Shown in pieces: positions 44,610-52,902 of a stretch of 64,000 bases of DNA; position 1 is the stretch's first letter, and each line of letters begins with the position of its first letter. A model generated the notes under the pieces. The model did no database searches, was not told the DNA's origin, and saw nothing but the letters and a program-made list of their open reading frames with translations. Origin of the DNA: Parapedobacter pyrenivorans_A (GTDB taxonomy: Bacteria > Bacteroidota > Bacteroidia > Sphingobacteriales > Sphingobacteriaceae); NCBI RefSeq assembly GCF_041925275.1, contig NZ_JBHEUZ010000004.1, forward strand, positions 62,001-126,000, written 5' to 3'. Both the position numbers and the translations under genes were made by a program.

Positions 44610-46438
44610 AGTCGATTAAATTACGTGGAATGGAAGACATAGTGGGTGCCTACCGCAAAAATGTGGAAATGTGCGATGCGCGCATCGCACGTTTGCGTAG
44701 GTTGATAAATAGCAATTCGTTGCTGCGACTGGGGACCATTGTAGGTGGTGGCGCAGCGCTATTCGCTGCGGTACAGACCGAAAACGTATGGCTGGTTGTT
44801 GGCCTTTTCCTCCTTATCGTGTTGTGTTTCGTGGCGCTGGTGTGGCGGCAAAGTAAGTTGGAAGTGCAGAAGGCCTCGTGGGAGGATTTCCTTGCGGTAA
44901 ACCAAAACGAGCTTGCAATGGCCGATGGCAAACCCAATAGGTACCCCGATGGCTCGGTCTATATGGACCGCAAGCACCCATATAGCGGCGACCTGGATAT
45001 CTTCGGCCCGTCGTCTGTATTTGCCTTGATAAATAGGTGTGCCACGCCTCCGGGCAATCACCTGCTGGCCAAGTGGCTGTCTGCGCCAGCAGATGCGGAT
45101 ACCGTTGTAGGGCGGCAGGCGGTGGTCGATGAGCTGGCGGCGGATACGGCATGGTGCCAGCATTTCCAAACGGACCTGTTTTTCAACCTTGCCCAGCACA
45201 GTGATTTTAAGCAACAGTTTGCCGGCTTTCTGCAAGGGGGGCATACGTTGGAAAGTAAGTTCCTAAGACGCTACGTCGAAATCGTTCCTTGGCTGATGAT
45301 ATCCGTTGTCGGGCTAGCTATTTTCTGGCCACCGGCTACGGCATTGGCTATCTTCTTGGCGTTGGCCCACTTGCTGGCAGCGATGGCTTATGGCGGTAAA
45401 GTAGGTCGCATCGCCGGTCAGGTAGACCGGGCCGGACGGATTTTAGGCGCTTTCGCGAAATCATTTGAGCGGATTGAAACCCGCCGTTGGGAAAGCGGCC
45501 GGGCGCAGGCATTGATCGCGTCCCTGCAAGAACGGGACGGCGAAAAACCGGTTTCGGCGATTTTCGGAGAATTGGCCACGCTGATTGACCGGCTGGATTA
45601 CCGGTTGAATATGCTGGTGGGGGGTGTGCTCAACATGGTGGCCCTGTGGGACTTCAGGCAGGTTTTTGCGGTGCTCGATTGGCGTGGGCGCTATGGCAGC
45701 CAGGTGTTGGCAGCGTTGGATGTGGTAGCCGCGTTCGAAGCGCTGGTGAGCCTGGCAACCCTCCGCCGTAACCATCCGCACTGGGCATTCCCGGAGGTGG
45801 TAGCATCAACGCAACCTTTTGTAACCGCTACCGACTTGTCGCACCCCCTCATTGCGCCGAAAACGGCCGTGCCCAATGACTACACGATGGATGGCCATCG
45901 GGTGGCACTCATCACGGGGTCTAACATGGCCGGGAAAAGCACGTTCCTTCGTGTCATCGGCACCAATGCGGTATTGGCTTTTTGCGGTGCGCCGATATGC
46001 GGCACCGGCATGCGGCTGTCGGTTTTCCATGTGGTGAGCTATATGCGCATTGCAGACTCGCTCAACGAAAGCACCTCTACTTTTAAGGCAGAGCTCAACC
46101 GGATCGAAGATGTGCTGAAGGCCGTGCGCACGCAGCCGGATACCTTTTTTCTCATCGATGAGATGCTGCGCGGTACCAACTCCAAAGACAAATACCTGGG
46201 GTCGAAGGCGATCATTAAGCGGCTGATAGCCGATGGTGGGGTAGGGATGGTGGCCACGCACGACCTCCAGCTAGCGAAGCTGGCGGAGGAGTACCCGGGC
46301 AGGCTGGCCAACTTCCATTTCGATATCCAGGTACAGGAGGGGGAGATGCTTTTTGACTACAAGCTCAAACCGGGCGAATGCACGATTTTCAATGCGTCGT
46401 TGCTGTTGAAGAATATCGGCATCGATGTGGTAGAATAG
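44603..46438 (+). CDS. MutS-family ATPase with N-terminal membrane segments
   Basis: A 611-residue protein from GTG with AGGAG 8-9 bp upstream; an ATG at 44630 is a weaker alternative. Two pairs of hydrophobic helices are visible (near residues 40-75, and LMISVVGLAIFWPPATALAI). The C-terminal half is a MutS ATPase: ITGSNMAGKSTFLRVIG (Walker A), FFLIDEMLRGTNSKDK (Walker B and signature). It lacks the mismatch-recognition domain of MutS1, so it is not the standard repair protein. This membrane-associated type is common in Bacteroidota; its role is unknown. Confidence 0.88.
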   Translation: MVKSIKLRGMEDIVGAYRKNVEMCDARIARLRRLINSNSLLRLGTIVGGGAALFAAVQTENVWLVVGLFLLIVLCFVALVWRQSKLEVQKASWEDFLAVNQNELAMADGKPNRYPDGSVYMDRKHPYSGDLDIFGPSSVFALINRCATPPGNHLLAKWLSAPADADTVVGRQAVVDELAADTAWCQHFQTDLFFNLAQHSDFKQQFAGFLQGGHTLESKFLRRYVEIVPWLMISVVGLAIFWPPATALAIFLALAHLLAAMAYGGKVGRIAGQVDRAGRILGAFAKSFERIETRRWESGRAQALIASLQERDGEKPVSAIFGELATLIDRLDYRLNMLVGGVLNMVALWDFRQVFAVLDWRGRYGSQVLAALDVVAAFEALVSLATLRRNHPHWAFPEVVASTQPFVTATDLSHPLIAPKTAVPNDYTMDGHRVALITGSNMAGKSTFLRVIGTNAVLAFCGAPICGTGMRLSVFHVVSYMRIADSLNESTSTFKAELNRIEDVLKAVRTQPDTFFLIDEMLRGTNSKDKYLGSKAIIKRLIADGGVGMVATHDLQLAKLAEEYPGRLANFHFDIQVQEGEMLFDYKLKPGECTIFNASLLLKNIGIDVVE

Positions 46439-46443
46439 CGGCA

Positions 46444-46899
46444 TCAGCGTTTCATCACCCGTGCCAGCTCCCGCTTCGAGTCGCGCTCCTTGATAGCATC
46501 CCGCTTGTCGAAATCCTTCTTGCCCTGCGCCAGTGCAATTTCCACTTTGGCAAAACCCCGTTTGCTGATAAACATGCGCAGCGGAACGATGGTGAAGCCA
46601 CGCTCGTCGGCCTTCGTTTTTAGTTTTTTGAGTTCTTTTTTGGTGAGCAGCAGCTGTCGGTCGCGCTTGGCCTCATGGTTGTAAAATGAACCGTGTGAGT
46701 ACTCGGCGATGTGCATATTGCGTATATACAGGTCGTTTTCAAAAAACGAGCAGAAGGCATCGTTGATATTGGCTTTGCCCTCCCGTATGGATTTGATTTC
46801 CGTACCAAGGAGTCGGATGCCAGCAATGTAGGTGTCGAGTACGTGGTACTCGAAGTATGCCTTTTTATTTTTGATATGGATATCTGAAGAGAGGGCCAT
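46444..46899 (-). CDS. smpB: SsrA-binding protein
   Basis: A 151-residue protein from MALSSDIHIKNKKA; an upstream frame of 46 codons is non-conserved. GIRLLGTEIKSIREGKANI and RDRQLLLTKKELKKL are family-typical, as is the basic C-terminal tail (DAIKERDSKRELAR). It binds tmRNA and delivers it to stalled ribosomes. The tmRNA gene itself is not in the window. Confidence 0.96.
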   Translation of the reverse strand: MALSSDIHIKNKKAYFEYHVLDTYIAGIRLLGTEIKSIREGKANINDAFCSFFENDLYIRNMHIAEYSHGSFYNHEAKRDRQLLLTKKELKKLKTKADERGFTIVPLRMFISKRGFAKVEIALAQGKKDFDKRDAIKERDSKRELARVMKR

Positions 46900-46948
46900 G
46901 TTAGTCGTTCGTCTTAAGTCGTTCGTATCGTGCTGGCGGCCAAGACCG

Positions 46949-47611
46949 TTACACCGGTTTGCAATAAATGTTCTGTGCCACCTTATCCGAGATGTTGATT
47001 TTCGTGCCTTCGATTTCCAAGGCGATCGAGTGGTCAAAATCGTACCGGTGCAGCATGGCCACTTCGCTATGGATGCCCATCCCGATTTGGCTTACGTATT
47101 GGAGAAACGACGGACTGTTGTCTTTGACGGCGATGATGGTATATCGGTTGCCTACGGCCGTTTCGGCGAGCGTGAGCCGCGCTTCATGGATGTAATCGCC
47201 ATCGGCATTGGGGATGGCGTCGCCATGCGGGTCGAATTGGGGGAACCCTAGGAACCGGTCGAGCCGCTCCACCAATTTTTCGGATTTGATGTGTTCCAAT
47301 TGCTCGGCGATATCGTGCACCTCGTCCCAACTGAACCCCAGCTTGTCAAACAAGAACGTTTCCCATAGCCGGTGCCGCCGGATGATGGCCACGGCCAGGT
47401 TCCGGCCGGTGTCGGTGAGGGTTATTTTGCCATACTTCTCGTAATTGACCAACTGTTTTTCCCGTAGCTTCTTCAACATATCGGTAGCCGTAGCCGGGCG
47501 CACGTTCAGTTTGCCGGCCAGTTGGTTGGTTCCCGCTTCGCCCGCACCATCGTGCTCGGCGGTGATGCGGAGCAGCGCCTTCAAGTAATTTTCCTCGGTA
47601 TCCGATAGCAT
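46949..47611 (-). CDS. DtxR/MntR-family metal-dependent regulator
   Basis: A 220-residue protein. The winged helix reads TNQLAGKLNVRPATATDML and LVNYEKYGKITLTDTGR. The dimerisation and metal region has SWDEVHDIAEQLEHIKSEKL with the usual acidic and histidine ligands. A FeoA/SH3-like domain closes the C-terminus. It would repress manganese or iron transport genes when metal is sufficient. A -7 element lies 5 nt before the start. Confidence 0.92.
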   Translation of the reverse strand: MLSDTEENYLKALLRITAEHDGAGEAGTNQLAGKLNVRPATATDMLKKLREKQLVNYEKYGKITLTDTGRNLAVAIIRRHRLWETFLFDKLGFSWDEVHDIAEQLEHIKSEKLVERLDRFLGFPQFDPHGDAIPNADGDYIHEARLTLAETAVGNRYTIIAVKDNSPSFLQYVSQIGMGIHSEVAMLHRYDFDHSIALEIEGTKINISDKVAQNIYCKPV

Positions 47612-47616
47612 AGCGG

Positions 47617-47624
47617 CAAAGGTA
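47617..47624 (-). promoter_or_regulatory. -7 element for the dtxR-type gene
   Basis: On the minus strand TACCTTTG lies 5 nt ahead of the ATG, so the transcript would be nearly leaderless. Confidence 0.4.
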
Positions 47625-47698
47625 GGGAAATTGTTAAGAAAAAATATTTTTGGCTTTCCCCAAAAAAATGCAATATCTTACAGAAAAATTAGCACATC

Positions 47699-48796
47699 AT
47701 GGATACCCATCGCTTTACCATCGGCATTGAGGAAGAATACATGGTGATGGACCCTATAAGCCGTGAGCTCAAATCGCACGACCAAAAAATCGTTGAGCTC
47801 TCTCAGAAAATCCTTAAAGACCGGGTGAAAGCCGAAATGCACCAAGCGGTTGTTGAGGTAGGTACGTCTATTTGCAACCATATCGATGAGGCACGTGAGG
47901 AGGTACGGCTGCTGCGTACCACGGTGGCCGATATTGCCGGCGAGCTTGACCTGATTGTAGGTGCTTCGGGTACCCATCCGTTTTCGGAATGGGAGCGGCA
48001 ATTGATTACCGACAATCCACACTATTTCGAGATCATCAACGAGATGCAGGACGCTGCGCGGTCCAACCTCATCTTCGGGTTGCATGTGCATGTGGGCATG
48101 GAGAGCCGGCAGATGGCGGTACATATCGCCAACTCCGCGCGGTATTTCCTGCCCCATATTTTTGCGCTCTCCACCAATTCTCCCTTTTGGGAGGGGCGCA
48201 ATACCGGTTTCAAGTCATTCCGCACAAAGGTGTTCGACAAATTCCCGCGCACGGGTATCCCCGATTACTTCGAATCCATCGAGGAGTACGATAGCTACAT
48301 CAACCTGCTCATCAAAACCAACTGCATAGACAACGCGAAGAAAGTATGGTGGGACCTGCGCGTGCATCCGTTTTACAACACCATCGAATTCCGTATCTGC
48401 GATGTGTCGCTTACCATACAGGAAACCACCGCCCTGGCCGCCCTTTTCCAAGCGGTCTGCGTGAAGTTGCACAAGTTGCGTTCGCAAAACATGAGCTACA
48501 TGATCTACAAGCGATCGTTGGTCAATGAAAACAAATGGCGGGCATCGCGCTACGGGCTTGACGGGCAATTGATCGATTTCGGTAAGGAGATGGAGGTCAA
48601 CACGCGGATATTGATTTACGAACTGCTCGATTTCGTTGACGACGTGGTCGATGCCCTCGGAAGCCGTGAAGCCATCGCTTTCGTGCCCCGTATATTGGAA
48701 AACGGTACCGGGGCCGACCGCCAGTTGGCCGTGTATGAAGATACCAGGAACTTGGTGGCAGTGGTTGATTTCGTTTGCGACCAGTTCCTTGCCTAG
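47699..48796 (+). CDS. Carboxylate-amine ligase, GCS2/YbdK family
   Basis: A 365-residue protein with FTIGIEEEYMVMDP at the N-terminus and the GCS2 motifs VVEVGTSICNH, ASGTHPFSEWE, FGLHVHVGME and NTIEFRICDVSLT. The family joins the gamma-carboxyl of glutamate, or a related acid, to an amine, using ATP. As the organism carries bshB1, a glutathione role is doubtful. It is followed 29 bp later by a glutamine amidotransferase and then an ATP-grasp-like gene, suggesting a small-molecule pathway. Confidence 0.92.
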   Translation: MDTHRFTIGIEEEYMVMDPISRELKSHDQKIVELSQKILKDRVKAEMHQAVVEVGTSICNHIDEAREEVRLLRTTVADIAGELDLIVGASGTHPFSEWERQLITDNPHYFEIINEMQDAARSNLIFGLHVHVGMESRQMAVHIANSARYFLPHIFALSTNSPFWEGRNTGFKSFRTKVFDKFPRTGIPDYFESIEEYDSYINLLIKTNCIDNAKKVWWDLRVHPFYNTIEFRICDVSLTIQETTALAALFQAVCVKLHKLRSQNMSYMIYKRSLVNENKWRASRYGLDGQLIDFGKEMEVNTRILIYELLDFVDDVVDALGSREAIAFVPRILENGTGADRQLAVYEDTRNLVAVVDFVCDQFLA

Positions 48797-48813
48797 GTTT
48801 TTATTCCTTTTAT

Positions 48814-48821
48814 TACCTTTG
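48814..48821 (+). promoter_or_regulatory. Internal -7 element before the amidotransferase gene
   Basis: TACCTTTG ends 4 nt before the ATG at 48826. It may provide extra transcription of the last two genes of the three-gene set. Confidence 0.4.
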
Positions 48822-48825
48822 CCGC

Positions 48826-49674
48826 ATGAACCGACCCGGATGCGATATGCGGATAGCGCTGCTGGACTTCAACAACGGATACCCCAACCAGGGGATGGCC
48901 AATATACATGCTATTGTGCAGCGCTATGCTATGGAAAAAGGGCTGCGGCTCGATGTCGACGTTTTCGATGTGCGCCAGCGGCATGAAGTGCCCGATTTAT
49001 CGTACGATGCGTACATTTCTAGCGGCGGGCCCGGTTCGCCTCTGGATGATACCGCAGGTGAAGCCCGGTATTTCAAGCTGATTGGCGACCTGATGGCCCA
49101 TAATAGCAACGTCATATCCACTGCCGAACGGAAATTCGCTTTTTTTATCTGCCACGCCTTCCAATTGGCATGCAAGCATTTCGGGGTGGGCACCTTATGT
49201 AGGCGCAAGTCTACCGCTTTTGGCGTATTTCCTGTTCACAAAACACTCATAGGTAAGTCTGAGGATATATTTACGGGGCTGCCGGATCCGTTCTACGCTA
49301 TTGACAGCCGCGAATGGCAAGTGGTAATGGCCGATACGGGCCGCCTGCATAGGGACGGCATGGCCGTGTTGGCCATTGAAAAGGAACGACCGCATGTGCC
49401 GCTCGAACGCGCGGTGATGGCTGTCCGGTTTTCACCAGAAATGATCGGTACGCAATTCCATCCCGAGGCCGATGCGGAGCGGATGTGCGCGCACCTGTTG
49501 GAGGCACGGCAGCGGCGGGCGGTGATGGAGCAGCACGGCGAGGCTAAGTATAACGATATGTTGCAATGTTTGGCAGATCCCAAGAAGATTGCGCTTACCC
49601 AGCGCGCGGTGCTGCCGGCATTTTTGGATGCCGCCCTGCATGCACGCATCGAGCTCCGCGATGCGGTGGTCTAA
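48826..49674 (+). CDS. Class I glutamine amidotransferase-like protein
   Basis: About 282 residues from MNRPGCDMRIALLDF. The fold shows SSGGPGSPLDD, the nucleophile cysteine in FFICHAFQLACKHFG (the usual GxCxGxQ is altered to ICHAFQ) and the His-Glu pair in GTQFHPEAD. It is longer than typical, with an added helical C-terminus. It could supply ammonia or cleave gamma-glutamyl bonds. The next gene starts 17 bp later, and the YbdK-type ligase is directly upstream. Confidence 0.85.
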   Translation: MNRPGCDMRIALLDFNNGYPNQGMANIHAIVQRYAMEKGLRLDVDVFDVRQRHEVPDLSYDAYISSGGPGSPLDDTAGEARYFKLIGDLMAHNSNVISTAERKFAFFICHAFQLACKHFGVGTLCRRKSTAFGVFPVHKTLIGKSEDIFTGLPDPFYAIDSREWQVVMADTGRLHRDGMAVLAIEKERPHVPLERAVMAVRFSPEMIGTQFHPEADAERMCAHLLEARQRRAVMEQHGEAKYNDMLQCLADPKKIALTQRAVLPAFLDAALHARIELRDAVV

Positions 49675-49690
49675 GTAATCGATATCCACC

Positions 49691-50887
49691 ATGGTCCCAT
49701 CCATCCGCAGGGCGTTTAATACCCGCTTTTCAGCAGCGAACTATCAGCGACTGTTGGCTTTATTGGATAGCCCGCATCCGGGAGCACGTGGTTTCCGTGT
49801 GGCAGAAACCCCCGTGTTCGTGCCCCGCGCGCTTACCGAAAGGCTGGTAGCGGCATGCGAAGGGATCGTGGATGAACTGATTGCTCCCGGTTTCTCCCGG
49901 CTTACCGATCGTGCCATCCCGCCCCATTTGCGCGTGCCGGGCCAGGAAAATCACAGCGAGGTGTTTTGTTTGGATTTTGCCGTCTGTCTTGATGACGCCG
50001 GGCACCCGCTGCCGCAACTCATCGAATTGCAGGGATTTCCTACCGTGCTCTTTTTCCAGGCAGCGCTAGCGCGTGCATACCGGCAATGCTACGACATCCC
50101 GGTTGGCTTTGACAACTATTTCAATGGCTACGATGATGAAAGCTACAAACGTTTGCTGGGGCGGATGCTCTTGGGTGGCCATGCACCCGAACATGTCATT
50201 CTATTGGAGGTAAATCCCCACGCCCAAAAAACCAAGCTCGATTTTTATCTTACGGAAGGTGCGACCGGCATACGGCCCGTCTGTATTTCGGAGCTCTTTC
50301 GGGAGGGAAAGGCCTACTATTATTTCCGCGACGGACAGCAGACACCCGTAAAGCGCATCTACAATCGGTTGATTGCGGAAGACTTGCAGTCGCAGAAGGG
50401 ACAGTTGCCCCGGTTTGCCGACATCACCGGGCCGGCGGAGGTGGAATGGATTCCACACCCCAATTGGTTTTATCGCATCAGTAAATATACGCTGCCGGGC
50501 CTATCATCGCCCTACGTGCCTGAAACCCGCTTTCTCCATGAGGTGCCTGTGATTCCCCGCGATCTTGGAAATTATGTATTGAAACCACTATATTCGTTTG
50601 CCGGGCAGGGTGTAATCGTAGATGTGCGGGAGGCCGATATCGCCGCTATCGACGACCCTACTCAGTGGGTTTTGCAGCGTAAGGTTAGCTATGCACCGGT
50701 GGTTGATACACCGACCGGCAAGGCCATCTGTGAATTGCGGATGATTTACTGTTGGGAGCCGGGGGCCGCGCGCCCGGTATTGGTCAATAACCTGGCCCGT
50801 CTGAGCAAAAGCAACCTGATCGGTGTCCGCTATAACACGGATGTGGATTGGGTGGGAGCGGGGATCGGTTTTTTTGAGCAGGGCTAA
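49691..50887 (+). CDS. ATP-grasp-like ligase, uncharacterised
   Basis: A 398-residue protein. The last third has an ATP-grasp-like series: YVLKPLYSFAGQGVIVDV (glycine-rich loop with lysine), WVLQRKVSY, ICELRMIYC and NNLARLSKSNLIGVRYNTD (metal and phosphate contacts). The first half contains LIELQGFPTVLFFQ and ILLEVNPHAQKTKLDF but no recognised family. Such proteins form amide or peptide bonds by acyl-phosphate chemistry. It is third in a cluster with a carboxylate-amine ligase and an amidotransferase. Confidence 0.7.
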   Translation: MVPSIRRAFNTRFSAANYQRLLALLDSPHPGARGFRVAETPVFVPRALTERLVAACEGIVDELIAPGFSRLTDRAIPPHLRVPGQENHSEVFCLDFAVCLDDAGHPLPQLIELQGFPTVLFFQAALARAYRQCYDIPVGFDNYFNGYDDESYKRLLGRMLLGGHAPEHVILLEVNPHAQKTKLDFYLTEGATGIRPVCISELFREGKAYYYFRDGQQTPVKRIYNRLIAEDLQSQKGQLPRFADITGPAEVEWIPHPNWFYRISKYTLPGLSSPYVPETRFLHEVPVIPRDLGNYVLKPLYSFAGQGVIVDVREADIAAIDDPTQWVLQRKVSYAPVVDTPTGKAICELRMIYCWEPGAARPVLVNNLARLSKSNLIGVRYNTDVDWVGAGIGFFEQG

Positions 50888-50911
50888 GATAGGGATAGCG
50901 ATCAAAAAGAA

Positions 50912-50937
50912 GCGCCGGGAGTTTCCTCTTCCGGCGC
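50912..50937. terminator. Terminator between the ATP-grasp gene and sucD
   Basis: GCGCCGGGAG (50912-50921) pairs with CTTCCGGCGC (50928-50937) with one G-U wobble and a 6-nt loop. Reading on the minus strand it is followed by TTCTTTTTG, so it serves sucD best. Confidence 0.8.
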
Positions 50938-50968
50938 CGGCTTGTATTTCGGAATATCTCGTCCCTTC

Positions 50969-51847
50969 TTAGGCATTCACGCCAAGTTCTTCGGCCATGG
51001 CCTTGCCGATTTCGGCTGGCGATTCAACCACGCGGATACCACATTCGCGCATGATTGCCATTTTGGCGGCAGCGGTATCATCCGCACCCCCCACGATGGC
51101 ACCGGCATGGCCCATACGGCGTCCCGGAGGCGCTGTTTGGCCCGCGATGAACCCAACTACCGGTTTGGTACCGTTTTCTTTGATCCAACGTGCAGCTTCG
51201 GCTTCCATGCCACCGCCGATTTCGCCGATCACAATGATGCCTGCCGTTTCCGGATCGTTCATCAGCAATTCCACCGCTTCTTTGGTGGTGGTGCCGATGA
51301 TGGGGTCGCCACCGATACCGATGGCCGTTGTAATGCCCAACCCGGCTTTGACAGTTTGGTCTACCGCCTCGTAGGTAAGCGTACCCGACTTGGATACCAC
51401 ACCTACTGAACCTTTCTTGAAGATGAAGCCGGGCATGATGCCAATCTTCGCTTCATCAGCGGTGATGATACCGGGGCAGTTCGGGCCAATAAGTCTTGAG
51501 TTTTTATCGCTCAGGTACGATTTTACCTGGATCATATCTTTGGTGGGGATACCCTCCGTAATACAGACGATGACGCCGATACCTGCAGCCGCAGCTTCCA
51601 TAATGGCATCGGCAGCAAATGCCGGCGGCACGAAAATAATCGATACATTGGCACCGGTTTTTTCGACGGCGTCTGCAACCGTGTTAAACACCGGGCGTTC
51701 GAGGTGCGTTTGGCCGCCCTTACCCGGCGTAACACCACCGACCACATTCGTGCCGTATTCAATCATCTGAGAAGCGTGGTACGTGCCTTCGTTGCCCGTG
51801 AAACCCTGTACGATTACTTTCGAATCCTTATTTACTAATACACTCAT
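50969..51847 (-). CDS. sucD: Succinyl-CoA synthetase alpha subunit
   Basis: A 292-residue protein. The CoA-binding domain begins VNKDSKVIVQGFTGNEG, SGTLTYEAVDQT follows, and the phosphorylated histidine is His247 in GRRMGHAGAIVGG. It works with SucC in the TCA cycle; sucC is not in the window, so the subunits are encoded apart. A strong 32-bp promoter module lies just upstream, and a terminator just downstream, so it is a single-gene unit. Confidence 0.97.
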   Translation of the reverse strand: MSVLVNKDSKVIVQGFTGNEGTYHASQMIEYGTNVVGGVTPGKGGQTHLERPVFNTVADAVEKTGANVSIIFVPPAFAADAIMEAAAAGIGVIVCITEGIPTKDMIQVKSYLSDKNSRLIGPNCPGIITADEAKIGIMPGFIFKKGSVGVVSKSGTLTYEAVDQTVKAGLGITTAIGIGGDPIIGTTTKEAVELLMNDPETAGIIVIGEIGGGMEAEAARWIKENGTKPVVGFIAGQTAPPGRRMGHAGAIVGGADDTAAAKMAIMRECGIRVVESPAEIGKAMAEELGVNA

Positions 51848-51866
51848 TGTTCTGTTTTTTGCACCG

Positions 51867-51898
51867 CAAACTTAGCTAAAATTGCGTGGATATGCAAG
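51867..51898 (-). promoter_or_regulatory. Promoter of sucD (32-bp module)
   Basis: On the minus strand CTTGCATAT (TTG at 51895-51897) is followed after 20 nt by TAAGTTTG at 51867-51874, 19 nt ahead of the start codon. Confidence 0.75.
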
Positions 51899-51915
51899 CT
51901 GGGAAAACTGTCGTT

Positions 51916-52494
51916 TTAGGTGTTGAGCTGGAGCTTGGCATAAAACTCCCACAGCACAATACCAACGGATACCGCGATGTTGAGGGAATGCTTGGTGCCC
52001 GATTGGGGAATTTCGACGCAGCTATCCACCATGGCCATCACCTCATCTGACACGCCATGTACCTCGTTGCCGAATACCAATGCATATTTTTCGGTAGAGG
52101 AGGGTGCGAATTGGTGGAGCGCGCAGCTGCCCCCGGCTTGTTCAACGGCCACGATACGGTATCCTTCATCCTGGAGTTGCTGGATGGCCCGTGCGGTGTC
52201 AGTGATGTGTTGCCATGCCACGGACTGGGTAGCACCGAGCGCGGTTTTTTCGATTTCGCGGTGGGGCGGGGTGCCGGTGATGCCGCATAATACGATCTGC
52301 TCCAGAGCAAATGCATCCGCCGTGCGGAACGCCGAACCGACGTTATGCATGCTGCGCACATTATCGAGTACCAACGTAACCGGAAGCTTCGTCTGGTTTT
52401 TGAACGTTTCGATAGAGGGGCGTTTCAACTCATCCATGGATAGTTTTACGTGCATGCGATTTGTCTTTTGTTGGGTCATACAGCATTCATGCAT
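51916..52494 (-). CDS. TrmH/SpoU-family RNA methyltransferase
   Basis: Up to 192 residues; starts at 52479 or 52455 (MHVKLSMDELKRPS) give the more usual length. SPOUT motifs are visible: DNVRSMHNVGSAFRTADAF (motif 1), VFGNEVHGVSDEV (motif 2) and SLNIAVSVGIVLWEF (motif 3). It 2'-O-methylates ribose in tRNA or rRNA; the target is not clear. A -7 element reading TATCTTTG on the minus strand lies at 52512-52519. Confidence 0.92.
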   Translation of the reverse strand: MHECCMTQQKTNRMHVKLSMDELKRPSIETFKNQTKLPVTLVLDNVRSMHNVGSAFRTADAFALEQIVLCGITGTPPHREIEKTALGATQSVAWQHITDTARAIQQLQDEGYRIVAVEQAGGSCALHQFAPSSTEKYALVFGNEVHGVSDEVMAMVDSCVEIPQSGTKHSLNIAVSVGIVLWEFYAKLQLNT

Positions 52495-52511
52495 GAATTT
52501 TTTGCATGGGG

Positions 52512-52519
52512 CAAAGATA
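52512..52519 (-). promoter_or_regulatory. -7 element for the SpoU methyltransferase gene
   Basis: On the minus strand it reads TATCTTTG, 17 nt from the furthest upstream start codon. Confidence 0.4.
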
Positions 52520-52546
52520 AGGAAAGTCTGCTTTCCAAACTTTCTC

Positions 52547-52554
52547 TAAGTTTG
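52547..52554 (+). promoter_or_regulatory. -7 element of the rpsT promoter
   Basis: TAAGTTTG preceded by TC and a TTT block matches the downstream half of the 32-bp module; the -33 half is weak (GTCTG). The leader would be about 65 nt, long enough for S20 autoregulation, which is known in other bacteria. Confidence 0.55.
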
Positions 52555-52623
52555 TTTTGAATATTAAAAAGAAGATAGTAAATTTGCGGACTGAAAATTG
52601 ATAGGAAAATTTAGCTCATATAA

Positions 52624-52878
52624 ATGGCAAATCATAAATCATCACTTAAAAGAATCCGTTCCAACGCTGCGAAGCGTCTGAGAAACCGTTACCAAGCAAA
52701 GACGACCCGTAATGCAATCAAGAAATTGCGGAACACCACGGATGCGACCGAAGCAAAGGCATTGTTGCCGCGCGTAGTTTCCATGCTGGATCGCTTGGCC
52801 AAGAAAAACGTTATCCACAAGAACAAAGCTTCCAATAACAAATCGAAGCTGACCAAACTTGTGAACAGCCTGTCATAA
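52624..52878 (+). CDS. rpsT: 30S ribosomal protein S20
   Basis: An 84-residue basic protein starting MANHKSSLKRIRSNAAKR, with RNRYQAKTTRNAIKKL and KKNVIHKNKASNNKSKL. It binds 16S rRNA during early 30S assembly. It is a single-gene unit with its own promoter and terminator. Confidence 0.97.
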   Translation: MANHKSSLKRIRSNAAKRLRNRYQAKTTRNAIKKLRNTTDATEAKALLPRVVSMLDRLAKKNVIHKNKASNNKSKLTKLVNSLS

Positions 52879-52902
52879 TAAATACTACAGATACAATAAG
52901 GG

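Noticed and set aside
46904..46927. Direct repeat of AGTCGTTCGT separated by 4 bp near smpB
   Set aside because: A single short tandem repeat in a 50-bp gap with no promoter at a useful distance; probably a chance duplication.
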